A stretch of DNA of 64,000 nucleotides, taken from JBBRDU01 sp038203615. GTDB taxonomy: Bacteria; Verrucomicrobiota; Verrucomicrobiia; Chthoniobacterales; UBA10450. Every line of letters begins with the position of its first letter. Position 1 is the first letter of the stretch. The notes under the pieces were generated by a model. That model did no database searches. It was not told where the DNA came from and was given only the letters and a program-made list of their open reading frames with translations. The stretch lies in the NCBI GenBank assembly GCA_038203615.1, contig JBBRDU010000008.1, positions 1 to 64,000 of the forward strand. Direction: 5' to 3'. This document shows, one piece after another, positions 23,185-31,237 of this stretch. The position numbers were made by a program, and so were the translations under genes.

Positions 23185-24831
23185 TTAGTAGTCCATGCCG
23201 CCCATGCCACCCATGCCGCCGCCGCCACCTGGCATCGGAGGAGTTTTATCCTTCTCCGGGAGCTCGGTGATGATTGCTTCGGTGGTGAGCAATAGGCCTG
23301 AGATGGAAGCGGCGTTTTGCAACGCGCTCCGGGTCACCTTGGTCGGATCGACCACGCCGGCCTTGACCAGGTCGGTGTACTCGCCGGTAGCCACATTGTA
23401 ACCTTCGTTGCCTTTGCGCTTCTTTACTTCCTGCACGATGAGCGCGCCTTCCTGCCCCGCATTGTTCGCCAGCGTGCGGAGTGGCTCTTCGATAGCGCGA
23501 CGCACAATTTGCACGCCCACGAGCTCGTCGCCTTCCAAGTCCTTGATGTTATCGAGTGCCTTCTGCGCACGGATCAGAGCGACACCGCCCCCGGGGACGA
23601 TCCCTTCTTCCACCGCGGCGCGAGTCGCATGCAACGCGTCTTCCACGCGTGCCTTCTTCTCTTTCATCTCGGTCTCGGTGGCGGCACCGACGTTCACGAC
23701 CGCGACACCGCCGGCCAGTTTGGCCAGACGTTCCTGCAACTTCTCGCGATCGTAATCGCTGGTCGTTTCTTCGATCTGGCGACGAATCTGCGAGACGCGA
23801 CCCTGGATGTCGTTCTTCTTGCCTTCGCCTTCCACTATCGTGGTGTTCTCCTTGTCAATCGTGACGCGTTTTGCACGCCCTATATCCTCGAGTTTTACGT
23901 TCTCGAGTTTGATGCCGAGGTCTTCGGTAATACACTGCCCGCCGGTTAATACCGCGAGATCTTCCAGCATCGCCTTGCGACGATCGCCGAATCCCGGGGC
24001 CTTGACTGCGGCGACCTGCAAGGTGCCGCGGAGTTTGTTCACGACCAGAGTCGCGAGCGCTTCGCCTTCCACATCTTCCGCGATAATCAGAAGCGGACGG
24101 CCAGCCTTGGCTACTTTTTCAAGCAGCGGCAGCATGTCCTTCAAGCTCGAGATTTTCTTCTCGTGGATGAGGATGTAAGCGTTCTCGAGGATGGCCTCCA
24201 TGGCCTCCGCGTTGGTCACGAAATAAGGCGACAGATATCCTTTGTCGAACTGCATGCCTTCGACCACGTCGAGCGTTGTCTCAATCGACTTCGCTTCTTC
24301 GACCGTGATCGTTCCGTCTTTGCCCACTTTGTCCATGGCGTCGGCGATGATCTCGCCAATCGTTTTGTCCCAGTTGGCCGAAACGGTCGCAACCTGTGCT
24401 ATTTCCGTGCGGTCGCTCACTTTCTTGGAGATTTTCGCCAGCTCCTTCACGACTGCTTCGACGGCCTTGTTGATGCCGCGCTGCAGGGAGGTCGGATTGG
24501 CCCCGGCCGTGACGTTGCGCAGTCCTTCTCTGTAGATGGACTCCGCCAGGACAGTGGCCGTGGTGGTGCCGTCACCCGCGATGTCGGAAGTCTTGGAAGC
24601 GACTTCACGAACGAGTTGGGCGCCCATATTCTCATAGGGGTCTTCCAGCTCGATTTCTTTCGCGACGGTCACACCGTCTTTCGTAATCGTGGGACTGCCG
24701 TATTTCTTATCGAGAATGACGTTGCGTCCGCTCGGCCCGAGGGTGGCCTTGACGGCGCGCGCCAGTTTCTCGATGCCGCGCAACAATGCATGCCGCGCGT
24801 TCTCATCGAATTGTAGTTGTTTAGCTGCCAT
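23185..24831 (-). CDS. groEL: GroEL chaperonin (Hsp60)
   Basis: 548 residues, full length. It forms the double-ring folding chamber with GroES. The sequence is canonical: ATLGPSGRNVILDKKYG at the N-terminus, GDGTTTATVLAESI for ATP, and a flexible C-terminal tail ending GGMGGMGGMDY. It is 40 bases downstream of groES and followed by a strong terminator. dnaK lies immediately upstream of groES, giving a dnaK-groES-groEL chaperone block. No CIRCE operator (TTAGCACTC inverted repeat) is visible in the block. Confidence 0.99.
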   Translation of the reverse strand: MAAKQLQFDENARHALLRGIEKLARAVKATLGPSGRNVILDKKYGSPTITKDGVTVAKEIELEDPYENMGAQLVREVASKTSDIAGDGTTTATVLAESIYREGLRNVTAGANPTSLQRGINKAVEAVVKELAKISKKVSDRTEIAQVATVSANWDKTIGEIIADAMDKVGKDGTITVEEAKSIETTLDVVEGMQFDKGYLSPYFVTNAEAMEAILENAYILIHEKKISSLKDMLPLLEKVAKAGRPLLIIAEDVEGEALATLVVNKLRGTLQVAAVKAPGFGDRRKAMLEDLAVLTGGQCITEDLGIKLENVKLEDIGRAKRVTIDKENTTIVEGEGKKNDIQGRVSQIRRQIEETTSDYDREKLQERLAKLAGGVAVVNVGAATETEMKEKKARVEDALHATRAAVEEGIVPGGGVALIRAQKALDNIKDLEGDELVGVQIVRRAIEEPLRTLANNAGQEGALIVQEVKKRKGNEGYNVATGEYTDLVKAGVVDPTKVTRSALQNAASISGLLLTTEAIITELPEKDKTPPMPGGGGGMGGMGGMDY

Positions 24832-24871
24832 AATTTAGTTGGTATTTTCTAGTTGAGAGTTGAGAGGAGCG

Positions 24872-25168
24872 TTAACCGAGAATGCCGAGGATGTCGTCCT
24901 CGCGCATGATCAGGAAGCTGTCCCCGCCGATCTTGATTTCGGTGCCGCCGTATTTCGAGATCAGCACTTTGTCACCCTTCTTGACGGTGAACTCCACTTT
25001 TTTGCCGTTGTCGTCCACCTTGCCCGTGCCGAGAGCGACAACTTTGCCCTCCTGCGGTTTTTCCTTGGCGGTATCGGGAATAATGATTCCGCCCTTTTTC
25101 ACTTCGGTCTCTTCAATCGGCTGCACCAGCACCCGATCTCCGAGAGGTCTGACATTCACTGCTGCCAT
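24872..25168 (-). CDS. groES: GroES co-chaperonin (Hsp10)
   Basis: 98 residues from the ATG at 25168 (MAAVNVRPLGDRVLVQPIEE). It caps the GroEL ring; the mobile loop segment KKGGIIIPDTAKEKPQEGKV and the C-terminal YGGTEIKIGGDSFLIMREDD are typical. The frame is open further upstream through the dnaK 3' end, but those residues are not GroES. A purine-rich AAGAGAG lies upstream of the ATG. A hairpin (25202-25234) separates it from dnaK. Confidence 0.98.
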   Translation of the reverse strand: MAAVNVRPLGDRVLVQPIEETEVKKGGIIIPDTAKEKPQEGKVVALGTGKVDDNGKKVEFTVKKGDKVLISKYGGTEIKIGGDSFLIMREDDILGILG

Positions 25169-25201
25169 AATTATTTTCTCTCTTTCTTGTTTGTGGTTGA
25201 A

Positions 25202-25234
25202 CCGGCGGTCGTTCCTGAGAGAAACCGCCGCCGG
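25202..25234 (-). promoter_or_regulatory. Stem-loop between dnaK and groES
   Basis: CCGGCGG (25202-25208) pairs with CCGCCGG (25228-25234) across a 19-base loop in the 79-base dnaK-groES spacer. No T-run follows on the minus strand, so it is more likely an mRNA processing or stability element than a terminator. It could set different levels for DnaK and GroES/EL. Confidence 0.45.
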
Positions 25235-25247
25235 CAAATTTGTTTCG

Positions 25248-27209
25248 TTACTTCTTCTTGTCTTCGTCGACGACCTCGAACTCCGCATCGACGACGTCAC
25301 CCTTTCCGCTGCGACCGCCCGCGCCGGCTTCCGGGCCGGGACGCGACTGCGTTTCCGGTCCAGGCTGGGCTGCGCCCGCACTTGCGCTGGCGCCGGCTGA
25401 GGCCTGCTTGTAAAGCTCGGCACTCACATCCTGGAATTTGTTCTGCAGGTCGTCGTAAGTCTGCTTGATCGCGTCGGTGTCGTTGCGATTGATCGCGTCC
25501 CGCACCGCCGCTATGGCGTCTTCCACCTGCTTTTTCTTATCGCCCGGAACTTTGTCCCCGAGATCCTTCAATTGCTTCTCGCTCTGGTAAGCGAGCATGT
25601 CGGCGTTGTTCTTGATCTCGATCGCTTCCTTCGCCTTCTTGTCCTCTTCGGCATGCGATTCGGCTTCGCGCTGCATCTTCTCGACCTCATCCTTCGAAAG
25701 ACCCGAGCTGCCGGTGATGGAAATCTTTTGCTCCTTGCCCGTGCCGAGGTCCTTGGCTGAGACATGCAGGATGCCATTGGCATCGATATCGAAAGTCACT
25801 TCGATCTGCGGAACGCCCCGCGGGGCCGGCGGGATTCCATCGAGATGGAACGTGCCAAGATTTTTATTATCGCGAGAGAGCGGTCGCTCGCCCTGCAAAA
25901 TTTTAATTTCCACGCCCGGCTGGTTGTCGCTATAGGTCGAAAAGATCTGCGACTTGCGGGTCGGAATCGTCGTGTTACGCGGAATCATGGGCGTGGCCAC
26001 GCCACCGGCGGTCTCAATCGCCAGGGTCAACGGCGTCACGTCGAGCAGGAGAACATCCTTCACGTCTCCTTTGAGCACGCCGCCCTGGATGCCGGCGCCA
26101 ATCGCCACCACTTCATCCGGGTTCACGCCCTTGTGCGGTTCCTTGCCCACAATGCTGCGCGCGATGTCGACTACTTTCGGCATGCGCGTCATGCCGCCCA
26201 CCAGCACCAGTTCGTTGATTTCTTTCTCGGAAATCTTGGCGTCAGCCAGACAGGCCTTTACCGGCGGGACTGTCCGCTGGAAAAGATCATCGCAAAGCTG
26301 CTCCAGTTTCGACCGGGTCAGCTTCTTTTGAATGTGCTTCGGACCGCTCGCATCCGCTGTGACAAACGGCAGATTGATCTCGTATTCCTGCGTGGACGAC
26401 AGTGCGATCTTCGCCTTCTCCGCTTCTTCTTTGATGCGCTGGATGGCATCCGGCTGTTTGGTCAGATCGATCCCACTGTCATTCTTAAATTCGTTCACGA
26501 TCCAATCCATGATGCGTGAATCCCAGTCGTCACCGCCTAGGTGCGTATCGCCATTGGTCGCCTTCACTTCAAAGACGCCGTCGCCGATTTCCAGAACCGA
26601 AATGTCGAAGGTGCCGCCACCCAGGTCATAGACCGCGATCTTCTCGTCCTTCTTCTTATCCAGACCGTAGGCCAGCGAGGCCGCTGTCGGTTCGTTGATA
26701 ATGCGCAGAACTTCCAGGCCGGCGATCTTGCCCGCGTCCTTGGTCGCATTGCGCTGCGAGTCGTTGAAATAGGCCGGCACGGTGACGACCGCCTGCGTAA
26801 TCTTTTCGCCCAGCTTCGCTTCCGCGTCGGCTTTCAGCTTCGAAAGAATCATCGCCGAAATTTCGGGCGGCGAGAACGTCTTGGTTTCGCCGCTCACTTC
26901 CACTTGCACGTGCGCGTCGCCATTGGCCGCTTTCACAACTTTATAGGGGACGCGATGCTCTTCTTCGCGGACTTCATCGAACTTCCGCCCCATGAAACGC
27001 TTGATTGAGAAAATCGTGTTCGCTGGATTGGTGACAGCCTGCCGTTTGGCGGCTTGGCCAACCAATCGCTCCCCGTTTTTCGTGAACGCAACGACGGAAG
27101 GCGTGGTGCGAGCGCCTTCGCTATTCTCCAAAACTACCGGGTCGCCCCCTTCCATCACAGCCATGCACGAGTTAGTGGTGCCTAGATCGATACCTAAAAC
27201 TTTTGCCAT
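25248..27209 (-). CDS. dnaK: DnaK chaperone (Hsp70)
   Basis: 653 residues from the ATG at 27209 (MAKVLGIDLGTTNSCMAVME). The N-terminal ATPase (~1-385) has the phosphate-1 motif GIDLGTTNS, VYDLGGGTFDISVLEI and LVGGMTRMPKV. The substrate-binding domain follows (VTPLTLAIETAGG onward), then a helical lid and a Gly/Ala/Pro-rich tail ending VVDAEFEVVDEDKKK. A Shine-Dalgarno GGAGG lies 11 bases before the ATG. grpE and dnaJ are not adjacent; groES-groEL follow. The AT-rich upstream region holds the palindrome TTACTTAAGTAA (27288-27299) rather than CIRCE. Confidence 0.99.
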   Translation of the reverse strand: MAKVLGIDLGTTNSCMAVMEGGDPVVLENSEGARTTPSVVAFTKNGERLVGQAAKRQAVTNPANTIFSIKRFMGRKFDEVREEEHRVPYKVVKAANGDAHVQVEVSGETKTFSPPEISAMILSKLKADAEAKLGEKITQAVVTVPAYFNDSQRNATKDAGKIAGLEVLRIINEPTAASLAYGLDKKKDEKIAVYDLGGGTFDISVLEIGDGVFEVKATNGDTHLGGDDWDSRIMDWIVNEFKNDSGIDLTKQPDAIQRIKEEAEKAKIALSSTQEYEINLPFVTADASGPKHIQKKLTRSKLEQLCDDLFQRTVPPVKACLADAKISEKEINELVLVGGMTRMPKVVDIARSIVGKEPHKGVNPDEVVAIGAGIQGGVLKGDVKDVLLLDVTPLTLAIETAGGVATPMIPRNTTIPTRKSQIFSTYSDNQPGVEIKILQGERPLSRDNKNLGTFHLDGIPPAPRGVPQIEVTFDIDANGILHVSAKDLGTGKEQKISITGSSGLSKDEVEKMQREAESHAEEDKKAKEAIEIKNNADMLAYQSEKQLKDLGDKVPGDKKKQVEDAIAAVRDAINRNDTDAIKQTYDDLQNKFQDVSAELYKQASAGASASAGAAQPGPETQSRPGPEAGAGGRSGKGDVVDAEFEVVDEDKKK

Positions 27210-27287
27210 TTGGTTAAAATCCTCCATGCCCACCTTCAGCAGGGCATGTTCCATTCCGCAATGATTGCCTAACATGCTGTATGACAA

Positions 27288-27299
27288 TTACTTAAGTAA
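27288..27299. promoter_or_regulatory. Perfect 12-bp palindrome upstream of dnaK
   Basis: TTACTTAAGTAA is a perfect palindrome 79 bases upstream of the dnaK start, in the most AT-rich 60 bases of the neighbourhood. It may be an operator for the chaperone genes. No match to a known heat-shock operator is claimed. Confidence 0.4.
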
Positions 27300-27469
27300 A
27301 TAGACATACTATCTAAACGAGACATTATGGCCCGTTTGCTTGACTTCGACTGCGACATCTGGTTACGCCTCGATCTCTTCCCGTAAACCCTGCTCTTTCA
27401 CCTCCCCTGCACTGGAAGCGGCTTGGGATTTGCGCTCGGATATTAAACAAGGCCCGCCTCGCCGCGGGT

Positions 27470-27853
27470 ATGTCTCCTGCTTTTTCACCACCAAGAATGG
27501 AAAATGCCGCGCCTCCTGTTTTGCAAAGTCCGCCCGACATTACCTTCGCTTGCATCCATTGTTCGTCGCCTCTGGTGGTGGACGCCGCGGCGCAAGGAAT
27601 GACCCTGGCGTGCCAGAAGTGCGGGAAGCCCACGCCCGTGCCATCGACGCCCGCTCACTCCGGCAGCGATGCCGCTGCTCAAACGCACTTGGCCAGCCTG
27701 AAACGCCAGTTGAAAGAGAACGAATCGCAGCGCACCGAGATCACGGGCTACATCAATCAGCTCAGCATCCAACTGCACCGCTGGCAACTTCGCCTGCAAA
27801 CACTGAACGAGCGGCGGCAGGAATTGGATAAAGAAGTGCGCGCGGCGGAGTAA
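27470..27853 (+). CDS. Zinc-ribbon plus coiled-coil protein, unknown function
   Basis: 127 residues, or 118 from the alternative ATG at 27497. Residues ~23-55 form a zinc ribbon (FACIHCSSPLVVD and LACQKCGKPTP, CxxC twice, 19 residues apart). From ~72 to the end there is a continuous charged helix with heptad spacing (LASLKRQLKENESQRTEITG and WQLRLQTLNERRQELDKEV), probably a coiled coil. There is no signal peptide or membrane helix. It is divergent from dnaK and 118 bases before thyA. Ribbon and coil are clear; the role is not. Confidence 0.75.
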   Translation: MSPAFSPPRMENAAPPVLQSPPDITFACIHCSSPLVVDAAAQGMTLACQKCGKPTPVPSTPAHSGSDAAAQTHLASLKRQLKENESQRTEITGYINQLSIQLHRWQLRLQTLNERRQELDKEVRAAE

Positions 27854-27880
27854 GGTAGACGCTTCGTGGCATCGGCATCC

Positions 27881-27916
27881 TGTCCGCCAACCGGACGGAC
27901 TCGTCCCGTGGCGAGC
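27881..27916 (+). repeat. 36-bp hairpin repeat, copy 1 (intergenic)
   Basis: It begins TGTCCGCCAACCGGACGG and ends GTCCCGTGGCGAGC. The centre CGGACGGACTCGTCC forms a hairpin with a GACT loop, enclosed by CGCC/GGCG. 30 of 36 bases match copy 2 inside thyA (28432-28467); the six differences are the two triplets AAC/GGT and CGT/GGA flanking the central stem. Confidence 0.85.
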
Positions 27917-27971
27917 CGATGAATTCTCAAACATGGACTGGAAGCCCATGCCACATTCAATACGGTGATGC

Positions 27972-28799
27972 GTGCGCGCATACCACGACCTGCTGGAGCT
28001 CGTTCTGGAGCAAGGTCAGGAGCGCACGGATCGGACCGGCGTCGGCACCATTTCGGTCTTCGGCGCGCAGGCGCGCTTCGATCTGCGAGAAACATTTCCG
28101 CTGCTCACGACCAAAAAGCTGCATCTCAAGTCGATCATTTACGAGCTGCTCTGGTTTTTGCGTGGCGACACCAACATTCGCTACCTGATCGAGCACGGCG
28201 TCAGCATCTGGAATGAATGGGCCGACGAAGCCGGAGATCTCGGGCGTGTTTATGGCGCGCAATGGCGCGATTGGCGCGGCGAAAATGGCGTGCGTGTGGA
28301 TCAAATAGAAAGCGTCATCACTCAAATCAAATCAAACCCGGAGAGCCGCCGATTGATCGTGAGCGCGTGGAACCCGGCCGAAGTGGACAAGATGTCTTTG
28401 CCACCGTGCCATGTTCTCTTTCAGTTTTACGTGTCCGCCGGTCGGACGGACTCGTCCGGAGGCGAGCAGGAGGGAGAACTCAGTTGCCAGCTCTATCAGC
28501 GCAGCGCCGATCTCTTCCTGGGAGTGCCATTCAACATCGCCTCCTATGCCCTTCTTACCATGATGGTCGCGCAAGTGACGGGACTTCGGCCGGGCGACTT
28601 TGTGCACACCTTTGGTGATCTGCATCTCTACCGGAACCATCTCGATCAGGCGCGCGAGCAACTGACGCGTGATTTCCGTCCACTCCCGCGGATGCAACTC
28701 AATCCAGCGACCAAGAACATCCACGACTTCCAGTTCGAAGACTTCCAGCTCGTCGGCTACGACCCGCATCCGTCAATCAAAGCGCCGATCGCGGTGTGA
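27972..28799 (+). CDS. thyA: Thymidylate synthase with in-frame repeat insertion
   Basis: 275 residues, GTG start at 27972 (MRAYHDLLELVLEQG); an upstream in-frame TGA excludes a longer start. It methylates dUMP to dTMP with methylene-tetrahydrofolate. The folate and dUMP segments are normal: TTKKLHLKSIIYELLWFLRG, catalytic Cys C146 in LPPCH, LSCQLYQRSADLFLGVPFNI and a standard C-terminus HPSIKAPIAV. E. coli ThyA has 264 residues. The extra length is a 12-13 residue insert (about 155-167, SAGRTDSSGGEQ) just after QFYV, where the family normally has a tight turn (VADGKL). The insert is encoded exactly by a 36-bp repeat. The catalytic core is otherwise intact, so the enzyme is probably active. 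Confidence 0.95.
   Translation: MRAYHDLLELVLEQGQERTDRTGVGTISVFGAQARFDLRETFPLLTTKKLHLKSIIYELLWFLRGDTNIRYLIEHGVSIWNEWADEAGDLGRVYGAQWRDWRGENGVRVDQIESVITQIKSNPESRRLIVSAWNPAEVDKMSLPPCHVLFQFYVSAGRTDSSGGEQEGELSCQLYQRSADLFLGVPFNIASYALLTMMVAQVTGLRPGDFVHTFGDLHLYRNHLDQAREQLTRDFRPLPRMQLNPATKNIHDFQFEDFQLVGYDPHPSIKAPIAV
28432..28467 (+). repeat. 36-bp hairpin repeat, copy 2 (inside thyA, in frame)
   Basis: It begins TGTCCGCCGGTCGGACGG and ends GTCCGGAGGCGAGC. Central stem CGGACG-GACT-CGTCCG (6 bp, 4-base loop), outer stem CGCC/GGCG. Because 36 is a multiple of three and the unit has no stop codon in this frame, it adds 12 codons to thyA without breaking it. Copy 1 is at 27881-27916. Confidence 0.88.
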
Positions 28800-28822
28800 T
28801 TACCGCTCAATTATATCTGTAG

Positions 28823-28841
28823 GGGACGCTGCTAGCGTCCC
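28823..28841. repeat. Short palindrome GGGACGCT-GCT-AGCGTCCC
   Basis: A perfect 8-bp stem with a 3-base loop lies between the convergent thyA and PA14-like genes. No T-run follows on either strand, so it is more like a REP-type repeat than a terminator, though it may still protect mRNA 3' ends. Confidence 0.6.
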
Positions 28842-28928
28842 ACCTAAAAAAACAATTCTGCCTAGAGTCGTCCGCCGTTGGTCGACCTGCCACCTTGCCA
28901 AATTTAGTGTTCGGCGTTAGGCGTTCTC

Positions 28929-30137
28929 CTACTTCTTCCCCGCCGCGTCTTTTTCCTTCTCCGCTTTCCAGACCGGGCCGTTCTTTGCGAAGACCGGGGC
29001 CTCGCTCACCGGATGAGTCACGGTGCTGTCGCTCAGTTTGAAGATCGGAAGAATCGGACTGCCCTTGGCGTCCTTCTCATATTGCACGCCTTCCTTCTCG
29101 ATCATGAGCCACGCTTTAAAATCGCCGCCCGGCCATTCCCCAATCAACACTTCCATCGGATAGCTTTCGCCTCCATTCACTTGCACCGGGTCGCCGCGTC
29201 CCAGCCCCTTGTACCAGCCCATCTTCGGATCGAGTTGCAGTCCGGCACCCGCGTAGAAGCTCTGGGGCGCGTGCCCGCTCGGCGTCATGGATCCGCAGTC
29301 GAGCACGACGCGACCATTAAAACGAACGACGAGAATATCGTCCGCCATTCCCACAAACCGGAACGTCCCGCTTTCCGTCGGTATGACGTTGCCTTTGTAA
29401 TGGACCGCCCACATTTTCGGCTGCACCCGTCCTCCCAGGCCGAAGGCGAGTGGTCCCTGATCGGAGTTGATCTTGGGAATAAAAATTTGCGTCGTATAAA
29501 GAGGATTGGGCCCGACGAAATACTTTTCGAAGGTGGATTCATTCCAGCCGTTCACGAATTTGGCGATCTCGCCCGATAAGCCATTTTGTTCGTCGAGTTT
29601 CGAAGGCGTGCCGTTCTTCAGTTGTTTCAGGTCGTAGAATTTTCCGACCAGCGCTCCGCCGCTTTTTGATTCGCGAAAGCCAAAGAACGGGACGGCCGCG
29701 CCGCCCGCCCCGCCGCCGCTGCTGGCGGTCATTCCGCCCGGGTTAAAGCCGACGTCCGCCCCGCCCGCACCGCTCATTTTGACAGGGGGCGCGGCCACCT
29801 TCGGCATGGCCGGCATTTCCGGAAGCGAAACTTTAGAGAAGCCGGTGCTGGTGATTCGCTTGGCCATGGCGGGCGCGCTCATGGTGCTTTGTTTCTTGGC
29901 CATCTGCACCTTGTGCTCGAGCGAGCGCGTGGAGGGATTGGGCGAGGGTGGCCCACCCTTGAAGGTCAGCTTCCGGCTGGCCTGGTAGCGCTGCACCACC
30001 ACGTAGGCCGCGACCAGCCCGAAGAGCAAATGAACGGCGACACTCACGATGAGAAACTTGCTGCCGAAGATTCTCTGGCGCCATCTGCGCCTGGAAACGG
30101 GGATCTCCGGAGCTGGTTCCGCGGCCGCGACGCTCAT
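28929..30137 (-). CDS. Membrane-anchored PA14-like protein in the TonB position of an Exb cluster
   Basis: 402 residues. A short cytoplasmic N-terminus with a basic stretch precedes a single membrane helix (~27-49, FLIVSVAVHLLFGLVAAYVV). A Gly/Ala/Pro-rich stalk follows (~60-155), then a C-terminal domain (~165-370). That domain resembles PA14 (GTFRFVGMADDILVVRFNGRVVLD, WPGGDFKAWLMIEKEGV). The topology (helix, proline/glycine stalk, periplasmic domain) is that of TonB, but no TonB C-terminal domain is present. It overlaps exbD by 4 bases (ATGA), so it is translationally coupled. Inference: it takes the TonB/TolA role, moving a glycan- or protein-binding PA14 head with ExbB/ExbD energy. Confidence 0.8.
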   Translation of the reverse strand: MSVAAAEPAPEIPVSRRRWRQRIFGSKFLIVSVAVHLLFGLVAAYVVVQRYQASRKLTFKGGPPSPNPSTRSLEHKVQMAKKQSTMSAPAMAKRITSTGFSKVSLPEMPAMPKVAAPPVKMSGAGGADVGFNPGGMTASSGGGAGGAAVPFFGFRESKSGGALVGKFYDLKQLKNGTPSKLDEQNGLSGEIAKFVNGWNESTFEKYFVGPNPLYTTQIFIPKINSDQGPLAFGLGGRVQPKMWAVHYKGNVIPTESGTFRFVGMADDILVVRFNGRVVLDCGSMTPSGHAPQSFYAGAGLQLDPKMGWYKGLGRGDPVQVNGGESYPMEVLIGEWPGGDFKAWLMIEKEGVQYEKDAKGSPILPIFKLSDSTVTHPVSEAPVFAKNGPVWKAEKEKDAAGKK

Positions 30138-30577
30138 TCCTCTTCGTTCACGGTGAAGGTGACGTTATCGATTTTGGCCACGGCCAGGGCATCGAGCACG
30201 TCGATGGTGCGGCTGTATTTGGCCTGCTCGTCACTAATAATGGTGACGACAGCCGGTGTCTTGGCGGCGTCGGCATTTTGCTTGAGTCGCATCAGGGTGG
30301 CCTTGAGCTGCGGAAGTTCACTGCTCTTGGCCGAATCGAACGGCTCGTCATTCAGGCTCACTTCTCCGGTATCCGAAATCGTGATGATCTGCTCGTCCAC
30401 GAAATCGGTGCTACTGGAAGTGGAGGCGGTGCCGGGCAGCTGCGTATTCAATTCATTTTCTATTTTAACGGCGCCGGCCATGACCATAAAGAAGAGCATG
30501 ATGACAAAAACGACATCGATCATGGGCGCGATCTGAAAGCCGAAGCTCCCTTCGTTTAGATTTTGTTGCAGGCGCAT
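30134..30577 (-). CDS. ExbD/TolR family protein (second copy)
   Basis: 147 residues from the ATG at 30577 (MRLQQNLNEGSFGFQIAPMI). One N-terminal membrane helix (~20-42) carries the conserved Asp that channels protons (APMIDVVFVIMLFFMVMAG); the periplasmic domain follows. The frame stays open upstream through the palindromic repeat 30613-30737, but that part is not ExbD. It is separated from the first exbD by 188 bases containing the repeat and is coupled to the PA14-like gene by an ATGA overlap. Two non-identical ExbD proteins in one operon suggest a hetero-dimeric ExbD2 in the motor. Confidence 0.93.
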   Translation of the reverse strand: MRLQQNLNEGSFGFQIAPMIDVVFVIMLFFMVMAGAVKIENELNTQLPGTASTSSSTDFVDEQIITISDTGEVSLNDEPFDSAKSSELPQLKATLMRLKQNADAAKTPAVVTIISDEQAKYSRTIDVLDALAVAKIDNVTFTVNEEE

Positions 30578-30612
30578 ATTCGCTAATTCACCTTTCGCTG
30601 GTTCCGCAGCCT

Positions 30613-30737
30613 CTGGGGAGCGCGCGCGCCCACGCGTGCTGTTTTCGGCGCCCTCGCCGAAAATGTTCCCGAATGAGAAGAAAGTGCGCGATGGCGAAGG
30701 CGCCATCGCCAGCACGCGAGGCGCGTGCGCTCCCCAG
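30613..30737. repeat. Three-armed palindromic repeat, copy 2 (between the exbD genes)
   Basis: The outer arms start CTGGGGAGCGC and end GCGCTCCCCAG, with near-perfect complementarity over ~27 bases. Two inner hairpins are TTTTCGGCG-CCCT-CGCCGAAAA (30642-30663) and GATGGCG-AAGG-CGCCATC (30690-30707). The ends and the three-stem layout match 7156-7271, but the inner stems differ in sequence while keeping complementarity, a covariation-like signal. It sits in the only large gap of the Exb operon. Confidence 0.88.
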
Positions 30738-30765
30738 TCCGGTGTCAACATCGAGTTGCATCGCG

Positions 30766-31221
30766 TTAATCCTTGTTCACGGCGGAGAATGAAATGTCGG
30801 TGATGCCCGCCTCGGCGCACGCGTTCATGGCTTGTGAAACAAAAACCGCCGGCACCTCGCGGTCCCCCCGAATGACCGCGCGGAAAGTGGGATTGGCCGA
30901 TCCTGTCACCTTTTTTCCGCCGGTTACCTTGGCCGTCTTCAGTGGATCGACCATGGCGGCGGCCTGCGGAAAGACCCGATCGTCGAAAACGAACTGCGCT
31001 TTCTTGTCCTTCCAGCGCACGTTTACGATCGCTTCCGCGCGAGAATTGTCCTTTTTCTGCGCGTCCTTGGCGATGGGCAGGGTGATGGTCTTATCCACCT
31101 TCAACACCTGGGCGGATGTAATCGTCATGAAGAAAACAAGAATGGTCAGCAAGACATCAATCATGGGCGCAACCTGAAATTCAGGTTCGCCCGCTTCCGC
31201 TCCTCCCGCTCCGGATGCCAT
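30766..31221 (-). CDS. ExbD/TolR family protein (first copy)
   Basis: 151 residues. The N-terminal helix (~17-40) has the proton-path Asp in VAPMIDVLLTILVFFM; the periplasmic domain follows, with conserved end MNACAEAGITDISFSAV. It starts 16 bases after exbB. It differs clearly from the second ExbD (30134-30577) in the periplasmic part, so the two are not recent duplicates. It functions with ExbB as a proton-driven inner-membrane motor. Confidence 0.93.
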   Translation of the reverse strand: MASGAGGAEAGEPEFQVAPMIDVLLTILVFFMTITSAQVLKVDKTITLPIAKDAQKKDNSRAEAIVNVRWKDKKAQFVFDDRVFPQAAAMVDPLKTAKVTGGKKVTGSANPTFRAVIRGDREVPAVFVSQAMNACAEAGITDISFSAVNKD

Positions 31222-31237
31222 ATTCGGAACCTTTGGA

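Noticed and set aside
28823..28841. Bidirectional terminator between thyA and the PA14-like gene
   Set aside because: The hairpin is perfect but neither strand has a T-run after it, so it was listed as a repeat instead.
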